A DNA stretch of 60,000 bases, from NCBI GenBank assembly GCA_950295325.1, contig OX485804.1:47866001-47926000 (forward strand), written 5' to 3'. This document shows, in pieces, positions 47,548-56,179 of this stretch. The DNA is from Polytrichum commune. Lineage: Eukaryota; Streptophyta; Polytrichopsida; Polytrichales; Polytrichaceae. The notes below the pieces were generated by a model. It was given only the letters and a program-made list of their open reading frames with translations, was not told the DNA's origin and searched no databases. A program made the position numbers and the translations under genes. How positions within the stretch are numbered: the stretch's first letter is position 1; each line of letters begins with the position of its first letter.

Positions 47548-49400
47548 TTAAAGTTTTGTCGGTGTTTTATAGTATATTTGGAAGTCTTTTGGGGACATTA
47601 AGTTTGTGCCATTAGGGAGGGAGATGTGTTTTACTTTATGTATGTTGTGGGTTAGGAGTTTATGAAGTAGTTTTAGGGATAGCTCGGGGTCTAGTTGTGG
47701 TAGTTCGGCTGTGGCTTGTGTTCTCCATTCTTGTTCTAGTTCTGTTCTGTAGAGTTGGAAGTTTGCTTCTATGCTTTTGAGGTGAGCTCCTCCTTTTTTT
47801 TTCATTAGAAATAGTGTTCGTGTTGTAGGTGATCTTATACAATTTTGGTATTTGATTCTTTGTATGTCCTCTGCCCCACCGTGTTTGGCTAGTATATGTT
47901 GTATGAGCCCTTTGTATATTATTCCTAATCTTCCGGGGTCGTTCAATGCGTTTCTAAGTTGTTCGCTAATATATCTTAGATAGGCATTTTTTAATGAGAA
48001 TGCTTCTAGTCCAAATAGGTCATGTGGTAGTTGGGTTATTATATTTGCTGTGCATTTAGGTAGTCCGCAGATTATTTTTTGGATTCCAATTATGTTTTTG
48101 TCTAATTTTTTGATAGTTGGTAATGAGTATGGAACTGCGTAGAAGCTATAGGCTATACCCGCTCTAATAACGGTGTCGACCATGTTTATTTTTTGTTTTA
48201 TTGTAGCTAGGCATTTTGTTAGTTCTTTGCATTGGTTTATTATTTTGGCCAACATGATATGTGTTTGGAGCTTTCATTTTAGTGAGGGTACTAGTTGTAT
48301 ACCTAAATAGACGTAGGGTTCGTTTTGGTGTAGGATAGGTAGTGGTTGGTTCCTATAGTTGATGTTTTGGGCTTGGATTTTGGTTTTAAATGTTTCCGGT
48401 TTTGTTTTTGATTTATTTGGGCATCCTGTAATGGCACATTTTGGCACTCCTAAATCCATTCCGGCCCAATCACAATATTTGTCTAATTTGCTTAGTTGTG
48501 TTTGTATCGATTGAAGATTATTTGTGATAGCAGCCAAATCGTCTGCGTATGCTGCCGAACTGATTGTTAGTTTGGATGTATCAAATGTGTATCCATTGTT
48601 TCCTCTTTGTAGCCATCTTAGTAGAGGTTCTAGGAATATTAGGAAGATGTATGGGCTGAGTGTGTCGCCTTGTATTGTGCCTCTTTGTATTGGTATAGGT
48701 TTTGTCTTTCCGAAGTGTTCACCGGTGAATATGGTATTGGAGTTAGAGTAAATGTTTCTTATTATGGTCACCGCATCTTCTGGATAGCCTAAGTCTTTTG
48801 TTATTGGTAACAGCCTTGCGTGGTCGAGGGACCCGAAGGCATTTTTGAAATCAATATATAATAGGTATATGTCTTGGTTTGTGAATCTTGCATCTTCTAG
48901 AGCTGCTATGAGGAGTTGGAGTTGTCTGGACGTGCTTCTTTCTGCTCTGAATCCTTCTTGGTTGTCGTGTAGGATTTGGTGTTTTTCCCTATATGCTGAT
49001 AATATGAATGTTAGAGTACTTGTAAAGAATTTGTATATTGTGTTTGCGAGTGCAATTGGTATATGGTTTGATAGTTTTGAGGGATCTTTGTTTTTATACA
49101 AAAGTATGGTTACACTTATTTTCCATGATGTTGGAATTTGTTTTTGTTTGTAACAGTGGGAGAAGAATAGGAAGAGTAGTTTGTGAAAGCTTTCAGGCAT
49201 ATTCTTTATAATTAGATTGGGAATTTTATCGGGGCCTGGTATTTTGTTGTTTGCTAGGTTTTTAAGGCAGATGTCGTATGTTTCTCTGTCGAAATATTCA
49301 TGTATTGGGGTTTGTGGGTTTCTTCTATTGTCAGTGACGAATCCATCTAGGTCATGCCAGGGGTATTGTCTTACACCACATGTATAGTATGGTGTGTGTT
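47548..49400 (-). pseudogene. LINE reverse transcriptase domain
   Basis: One frame runs from about 49400 with NNKIPGPDKIPNLII (start of RT), WKISVTILLYKNKDPSK, NQEGFRAERSTSRQL, LYIDFKNAFGSLDH (motif A with catalytic Asp), GTIQGDTLSPYIFLIF (motif B) and AYADDLA (motif C with both Asp). PYVYLGIQL follows. A single TGA at 48274-48276 lies where the frame otherwise continues (THIMLAKIINQ) to 47548. The RT would copy the element RNA at the nicked target. All catalytic Asp residues remain, so inactivation is recent. Confidence 0.88.
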
Positions 49401-51485
49401 CTGGTTGGTGATAACATGTTGGTATTGTAGGTCTATTGCTAATGGATTGTTGTTTGTGGATTTCGTTGGCTATGTCTACAGGATTTGTAAGTATGTTGTT
49501 GTGTTCATTTGTAATACAGTCGAGTGGGGGTGTTTCTTGGTTTTTGAAGACTCTTTTGTTTATTTTCTTTGGACTTTTTTCATATAATTGTCTATATTTG
49601 GTAATGTTTTTTTTGATGTATTCTTGGGTGTATTTTGTGGTAATTTTACGAGCATGTATATTTGCGGTTTTGGCTATTTGGGCTAGTATTTTTATCCATT
49701 CTTGTTGGTTAGGTTCTTGATTTGGGGGGGGGGGTGGGATAGTGACCTGAGTATAATTACGTAGTTCTTCTATTATTGGGTGTGTGAACCAGTTTGGTGA
49801 GTTCTTTTTTTGGTAGTTTTCTTTCCTAATTAAGTGGTAGGTGGAGAGATGTTTTTTCTATTTTGTATGTAATTTTGTTGGTAAAAAGCCTCATTGTTGA
49901 GATGTTCGGTTTGTGAGGTTTGGGAGGGGTGGTGCACTACACGTGGCTTGGATTTTTACAGAAATTTGGTGAATTAGGTGGTCTAGTTTAGTGCAGGATA
50001 TTTGCCATTGTGCCGTTGTTATTTGGTTGTTGTTAAATGTGTTTGTGAGTTCGTTTATTTAGAGTGCATTTTCTTCAAAAAAATTTGTTTTGAATATTTT
50101 GATATTTGTTTGTGGGATGGGGTTTAGTAGTCTTGGTGGTTTGTCTGTTGTTGGTGGCATATAATGGGCTAGTAGTGTATTTGGTGGTATATGTAGTGTT
50201 ACTGGAGAACGGTCTGAGTTTAGGTTATGGTCATTATTTGTGGTTGATGAGTATAGAGCATTATTGGGTGTTTTAATGTAATATCCATCTATTAAACTAG
50301 TTTGGTTGTAGTCTGGACCTCCTTGTCTAGAGTATGAGCTATTCGTGGGAATATATGTGAGTTGGAGGTTGTTCGTAAATGTATGCCATTCTATATCTTC
50401 AGCTTGTGGTGGTGTTATTACGTATTCATTTTGTCTTCCAATTATGACTATGTCTCTGTTAAAGTCTCCACATAGAATAAGTGTGTGATTTGGGTGGTTA
50501 GTATTTTGTTGTGTAATGTTTTGTTGTATTATTGGTATAAGTCGTATGTCCTCTTTGTGTGATGGCATATAGATGTGTATTAATAGCCATGGTTGTAAGG
50601 GTTCGTTGTTTATTTTTGTTATTTGTAAGTATGGTGATATTGCAGCTGGAGTGGGGATTTTGGTGATGTTACCGGGATATGCGTATGATTTGTTTATGAG
50701 TGTAAGGAGTCCACCTCTTGCAAGTGTATATGGCATTTTTTGTTGTATACATCTTGTTAATGTATGTGTATTGTTAAATATTAGTTTGTATTGTGGGAAT
50801 AGATTTTGTATGTACTTTGTGGATTTTGTTGCAGTTAGTTTGGTTTCTTGTATAGTGATGATTGCGGGGTTATTTGGTGTATATGATATAAGTTGGTGGA
50901 GGTTTGGTAGGGCTGTGTTTAGTGACGAGGTGTGAGGCCAAACCCACCACCCTTAAGCGTCATAGTCCGGGTGATGGTTTTGATAATCACATGTATTGCG
51001 TGTATCTTGAAAAATGCTCTCTTCACATCCCAAGGCATTCATGTCATTTTGAATCACTTTGTTTATTAGTAGTAACCTCTTGGCTTGGGACCGAATTGGC
51101 CTTCTCAAGGGTCCAACCGGCGGCCTTGCCAACACAAGCTCTCAAGGATATTCTCCTTGCACCTTTGATTATCTTCTCCTTCACTTTGTCATTGCTAGAG
51201 TCCTCCTCTTTATCCATTGTTATATAAGTGATTGATTTTTACCAAAGAGGATGTAAGTGTTGAAAAACACTCCCTCAATGGTTAATCACCAGTACATTCA
51301 AAAGTCACACACACACCTTCCTCCTAATGAATCCAACACTTACCTAAAAACTAAGATGGCCTAAAGTAATTCTAGTATGGTCTAGACACCACCATCTAAC
51401 ATAATGTGGTGTGCTCCCTCACTTACTAACCAATCGCTTAGGCCGACTTAAGGCCAAATTAATCCAACCTCCCAAATCACTAATG

Positions 51486-51645
51486 TGAGCCTAGCAGCTG
51501 CTATCTTCACTTAGTCTGAACCAGTTCCGGTAGCTTAGCAACTGCTGCCTTCACCTTAGTCTGAACCAGCTCGGCAGCTTAGCAGCTGTTGTCTTCACTT
51601 GGTCTGAACCAGCTCGGCAGCTTAGCAGCTGCTGCCTTCAACTAA
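51486..51645. repeat. Minisatellite of about 43-45 bp units inside the solo LTR
   Basis: Three to four units each hold TTAGTCTGAACCAG (or TTGG) followed by GGCAGCTTAGCAGCTG and TGCCTTCA or a variant. TCTGAA recurs at 51515, 51560 and 51603. Related single units (CAGCAACTAAGCAGG) occur apart from each other in copy 1. Confidence 0.85.
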
Positions 51646-52130
51646 TCTTTCTCTTTTCTATCTAATCCCACTTACTCCACTAAACCCCTTCCTAATTTCT
51701 ACAAACCCCCTAACTAAATAATCTAACCACGCCTTACTAATCCCAATAAACTACTAACTAATTCCTACCTTAATCACTATATTCCTAAATTCTCCCCTAA
51801 TCAAATATGTTTCTCTACCACACTACAACATACACACACACACTCCCACACACTCCTATCTCCTCAAGGGGAGAGTGGAGAGGTGAAAAAACAAGGAAAA
51901 AAAAAAAAAAAAAAATTGAGAGAGGGGAAGATAAGAGAAGGGAAGAGAGCACATGAAGGAAGGATAGGGTGAGAGGATTAGCACCTCCAATCACAATCCC
52001 TTAATCCCTTCCTCCTAAATAGGGACTCATCCCATCCACAAAGCTCTTACATTCTTAAATCAACAAGGTGGATCCTAATGTGGGCATTTAACCCGCGGAG
52101 CTCACCATGCCTCACCTTACTCCATACTCA

Positions 52131-53107
52131 CCTACCGTACGTTAAGGGCAGCTTCGGCACAAAATAATTCTAAAAATAGGCGCCGAAAATTTTGGAAAAT
52201 TATTGACATTTTTTGCCGAATATAAAATTAATTAATTTTCAAAATTGCCGAAAAGTAAGAAATTTTAACTTCTCACTAGAATTTTACTTACACTGAAAGC
52301 ATATATGAATTCTGATGGAGAGAAGGTGCTCATTTTGTAATCAAGCTCACTTACATTAGTTCACAAAGAATATGGGTTAAGAAGTAGCAAGACTCTAAGT
52401 GAGGCTTTTCAAATGTGTTGTACACAATTTTTTGGAGTCCAATTGAGCATAGAAGATGAAGTTTTATAGAATTTTGTCCAACTAACAAAAGTTGAGAAAT
52501 CAAGTAATCTTCCACCCCCAACAAGTTTTGTGTCAAAATAAATCTTTATGCAAAAGATATGGACAAAACATTGCAGCCGTGTAAAGATCAAAAAATTAAA
52601 ATGCGTTCATAACAGTTTTTCGGAGCTCATTTGTGCATAGAAGATCAACTTTTTTGGAATTTTGTTGCTCTAAGAAAAGTTTAGAAATCAAGTAATCTTT
52701 CACCTCCAACAAATTTTATGTCATTTGAAGACTCTATGCAAAAGTTATGCGTGTTATAAAAATGAAGTCTAACTAGGTGCTTCACCTCAAACTTTGCATA
52801 TCCCATATGCATTGTTGAACACAACTCCACTCTACTTGTATAAAGCACAGAGCATTCTCAACTCTTCACAAAATCGTGAAAGATTTATATCTTTTGTAAA
52901 ACTCTTCACACAAATTGTGAAATCGTGAATAAACATTCTTGTTTACCGTTAGGTAATAACTTCTTGGATGTATGCCGAAATTGCATTATTAAACTATTTA
53001 AAATGCCGAAATTTTTAGTAATTTTTTTTTTCCCGCCGAACATTGTTTTTTTACTTTTAATAATTATTCGGCAAGAGAGCGCCGAAGCTGCCCTTAACGT
53101 ACGGTAG
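52131..53107. mobile_element. 977-bp terminal-inverted-repeat element nested in the solo LTR
   Basis: The left CTACCGTACGTTAAGGGCAG mirrors the right end, whose complement is the same 20 bp. Seven further bases (CTTCGGC) also match, so the inverted repeat is at least 27 bp. TCA on both sides (52128-52130 and 53108-53110) may be a 3-bp duplication. The interior has no transposase but two tandem copies of a 188-bp unit containing GAAATCAAGTAATCTT (about 52495 and 52683). The superfamily is not determined. Confidence 0.85.
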
Positions 53108-53344
53108 TCAAGGCATCACTTATTGAACTTAACCTTGAAACAATCACACAACACCCCCTAATGTCTAAACTTCCATCCACACCACACTTCACTCTTTTTA
53201 TATTTTTGTAAACAGTCATAACACTTCAAGTCTAACTAAAATTGGTTTCAAAGAGTTAATCACCACATGTGGGCACCATTTTGGGCTCACACGAGGCGTT
53301 CCATGTAATTAGGTGTGTGTTGTGGTTTGTTGTTTGGTTTTCTT

Positions 53345-54575
53345 GGGGGCGCAACGTGGGTATGTCGGGTAGTGGCGGGGGGTGGGAGTATTCATGTAGC
53401 GGGTCTTTGCATTTTAAAGCTTATGTAAGTAATTCTTCTGGTAGAAAGAGAAATTTGTCTGTTATTATCTGTATATTTAGGGGTGTATTATTTTGTTTGA
53501 TGAAGTTATATAGTTCTTTGTGAATGGTTTTGGGTGGGTTGATAATGTCTTGATTTGTTTGTAAGAATTGTGTGTATGGGTGCGTGGTTGTGATGTGTTT
53601 TTCGGGTGGGTTTTGGAGTCAGGTCATGCGTTCTAAAACTATGGTTGTCCAATCAGGTTATGGGATTTGTATTAATAGATGGTTGCATGTTTCTATTACT
53701 GGGCTAATTGTGGTAATTAGTGCGTATAGTATGCGTGGTGGTGGGTGATGTTGGTTTCTGTAGATGTATCTTGATAGGTATGTGTAGTTTATAATTGCTT
53801 CGTGGTGTTTTGGGTGTGTTAGGTTTATGATAGGAGAGAATGGTTTTGCTAGATGTTGGTATTCAGGTTGTAATTTGATTGTGCATTCTATAAAGTACTA
53901 TTTACATCTATTTTTGTGTGTGTTTGGGTGTGTTTGTAGGATGTTAGGCATGGGTCCCGGGTTGGTTTCAATGTCCCCGCTTCGTAGTATTAGTAAGTGT
54001 AAGGAAAATGTTTGGATTATGAGGAGGTTATTACGTTCTTTGTGTGTTGTGTATTGTTGTTTCTTATTTTTATTTATTTTAGTGTCTAGGTTTGTTATGT
54101 GGCTAGGGTGTTCGGTGGTTCTTTTTTGTGTTTGTTTGGTATGTGTAGTTTTGTATTTTTGTATTTTTGTATTTTTTATTTTCTTTTTTTGATTTTGGGC
54201 GAGGCCGGTAGGCCGAGCCCGTCTTAGGTGGTTGTCGTGTTTTGTGTTTTGGTGTTTTGGTGTTTTGGGGGATTTTTTGAAAGGGGTGGGGTGATATTGT
54301 GGGTTGTTGTATTTGTAGTGATATGGTGTGTGTTTGTATGTTTTCTTATTGTCTTTTGTGTTTGATATGGTTTTGGTTTTGTATATGTGTGTTTTATATT
54401 TTGGATGTGTGCTTTGGTTATGTTTGTTTGTTTCTTGTGTTTGTCCGTAGGGTTTATGTTTATTTTTGGTAAGGTTTTACATGTATTATGAAGTTTGTAT
54501 TTTTGTTGAGGTCTATATTTTGGGTGCAATATGGAGTTTGGATGGGGTTTGCATTTTGGATGCGTGTAGTATATC
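53345..54575 (-). other. Upstream part of the dual-endonuclease LINE, A/C-rich on the sense strand
   Basis: On the minus strand several frames are open for 60-150 codons with the same His/Asn/Thr/Lys-rich style as the LINE ORF, but stops intervene and no domain was recognised. The 20-mer GGCGAGGCCGGTAGGCCGAG (plus strand, 54198-54217) recurs at 57574-57593. The ORF at 54224-54685 is made of short repeats and overlaps the hAT end, so it is not a gene. Confidence 0.45.
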
Positions 54576-54583
54576 GTTTGAGT

Positions 54584-56171
54584 CAGGCCATAAATTTGAC
54601 ACACTAGCCAAATTTCCAGGGGACACCCTGTCCCAAATTTTGGGTGTCCCAAGGACACCCTGCTCCAATTTTTGGGTGTCCTCATAAATTTCTCTTAAAA
54701 TTTTTTTTTGTCAAAATAGGTACAATTTTGAAAAATATATAATATCATTTCAAATTTTCAATTAAAAATGAAAAAAATCACTACATATCATAACTTGCAA
54801 TGCAAATCAAACCTACAAGCGGCGGCCTTTCATAGCACACCACTTTACCCATACTTGTTCAAAGTCAATGGCCTCTATGGGGATTTTTGCCATTGCAACT
54901 CTCATTTGTGCTTCCAAAGTCTCTAATACCAAACTACACCGTAAAGTAGATTTAATATGATTTTGAGTAGAAAATCCTCTCTCACAAGAAGCTGTACTAG
55001 CAGGAATTACAAGAACAGCTTGCCACAACTTTGTCATATGAGGATATCTTCCAACATAGTCCAAATTGGAAGAATAAACCATCCAAGCTTGGTGCATTTT
55101 AAGACCACCACATGAAATATGAAGTGTATCCAAAAAACCTCGAAGCTCTGATTTTAAACCACGCTCATCAAAAATATTCCCTCCATTAGTGCAGAAGTGG
55201 TCAATGAAACTCTGAAGCCATAAACGAGCATTTCGATGAAGAAGTGTCAAGTCTGTTGAAAAACAGACAGGGCTAAATAGCTTAGCTGCATTGAAGAGCT
55301 TCAAATCAAGAAATCGTTGTTGCAATGATTCTATCACCTTAACCACATAGGCCTGTGCAATCACCTTGCACCCATGGAGGGTACCATCACCACCAAACTC
55401 AATTGCATGAGGCAATGGTGCATAATGCAATATATGTGAATGCACCACTCCTGTAGAGTCTTGAAAATGGATCTCACCACCTCTAGAAATGTCCAAAAAT
55501 TGTGCCACAAATTTGGTATCCGCACCAAACTCCTCATATTCATACACCAGGAATTTTCTTGACAAAGACCGTGTCGTAATCTCTATGGCATCTCCAATCT
55601 CAGTTAGATCCAAATTTTCCTCACATTGGTTGGAAGCAAGAAAAAACTCATATTGAGTGGAGGATGTGGAGGCACCACGGTGATAGAAATATTTGCCTCG
55701 CCATGTTCCTAGTTAGTCTTGCTCTCCATTCACTGTCCTAGCTCCCGGTTACAAAGGAAATTGCAAGAGCAAAGTTGAACTTAAGTATGTGAGTGAGTGT
55801 AGGAAGTTCTCCTACTGTTATGGGTTATGTTTTCCGGATACTTGAGCTGCACTTTATAGTACTCAAGTAATACATGTCATTTCAATTTCTAGTGTGTCAA
55901 TTGACGTGTGATTTTTTTCTTCACAAGTCACAGTATGTGTCAATTTCTAGAATGTGCGTGTCAAAAAAGAAAACCTTGCAAAAACTTTGTCAAACATATA
56001 CGCTGATAGGCCCTACAAGTACAGGGGACACCCTGAATTTTTTTTGGGTGTAAAAAGGACACCCTTGTAGGATTTTTGGGTGTCCACGGGGACACCCTGT
56101 TTGAGATTTGGGTGTCCTAGGACACTCTAGGAAGCAAAATACACCCCCCAGGGTGTCAATTTTATGCCCTG
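54584..56171 (-). mobile_element. 1588-bp hAT transposon, internally deleted
   Basis: The ends CAGGCCATAAATTTGACAC and (complement) CAGGGCATAAAATTGACAC are flanked by perfect 8-bp duplications GTTTGAGT at 54576-54583 and 56172-56179. CAGGG-type ends and an 8-bp duplication define hAT. Subterminal GGGTGTCC/GGACACCC motifs occur several times near both ends. An empty paralogous site is present at about 57968-57990. Only the C-terminal transposase part remains. Confidence 0.95.
54813..55613 (-). pseudogene. hAT transposase C-terminal fragment (266 codons)
   Basis: The frame ends with the hATC dimerisation domain: WQAVLVIPASTASCERGFST, then HIKSTLR, then LETLEAQMRVAM and a Trp near the end (FEQVWVKW). 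It resembles the ZNF862-like branch. The upstream part (SPVCFSTDLTLLHR, RGLKSELRGFL) fits the segment before hATC. The BED zinc finger and first catalytic Asp region are missing, so no functional transposase is encoded. The hATC part itself has no stop. The start Met is not meaningful. Confidence 0.85.
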
Positions 56172-56179
56172 GTTTGAGT

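Larger units (their letters stand above)
50931..53291. mobile_element. 2361-bp solo LTR (family S, copy 2) inside the LINE
   Basis: It begins TGTGAGGCCAAACCCACC and ends GGGCACCATTTTGGGCTCACA-like (last nine bases GGGCTCACA). It is flanked by CGAGG at 50926-50930 and 53292-53296. It shares with copy 1 the GCGTCATAGTCCGGGTGA segment near the start and the ACATGTG, GCACCAT and TTGGGCTCACA end. It is about 860 bp longer, mainly because of a nested element (52131-53107). No gag, pol or second LTR is present. Confidence 0.85.
50059..53345 (-). pseudogene. LINE APE-type endonuclease domain, split by a solo LTR
   Basis: The N-terminal strand (LITWNASSLN) lies in 53345-53292 and is separated by the 2361-bp LTR from its continuation at 50930. 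Removing the LTR and one CGAGG copy restores the frame across the junction. Downstream motifs are PAIITIQETKLT (metal-binding Glu), ILCGDFNRDI, GGPDYNQTSLIDGYYI and NSDRSPVTLHI. In the last motif the His of the catalytic SDH is Arg, a one-base change, which should abolish nicking. This domain normally cuts target DNA to prime reverse transcription. The inserted LTR and the Arg substitution both make it inactive. Confidence 0.85.
44510..54220 (-). mobile_element. Dual-endonuclease LINE (Dualen/RandI architecture), interrupted by a solo LTR
   Basis: In minus-strand order I find an APE endonuclease (53345-53292 plus 50930-50059), a reverse transcriptase (about 49400-47548), an extra linker domain (about 46700-46040), RNase H, a CCHC motif and a PD-E-type restriction-like endonuclease (46127-44562). 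An A-rich tail follows (about 44560-44510: ATAAATAAATAAACAAACAA). This set and order is that described for Dualen (RandI) elements of green algae. The sense strand is strongly A/C-rich and G-poor, unlike the L1 copies. Three features show the copy is dead but not old: a few Trp-codon-to-TGA changes, one frameshift near 46120, and the LTR insertion. The 5' limit is uncertain. A/C-rich monomers continue to about 58565. Confidence 0.8.

Noticed and set aside
44808-50935. Many plus-strand ORFs rich in Val, Cys, Phe and Trp.
   Set aside because: They are shadows of the minus-strand LINE in G/T-rich DNA and lack domains.
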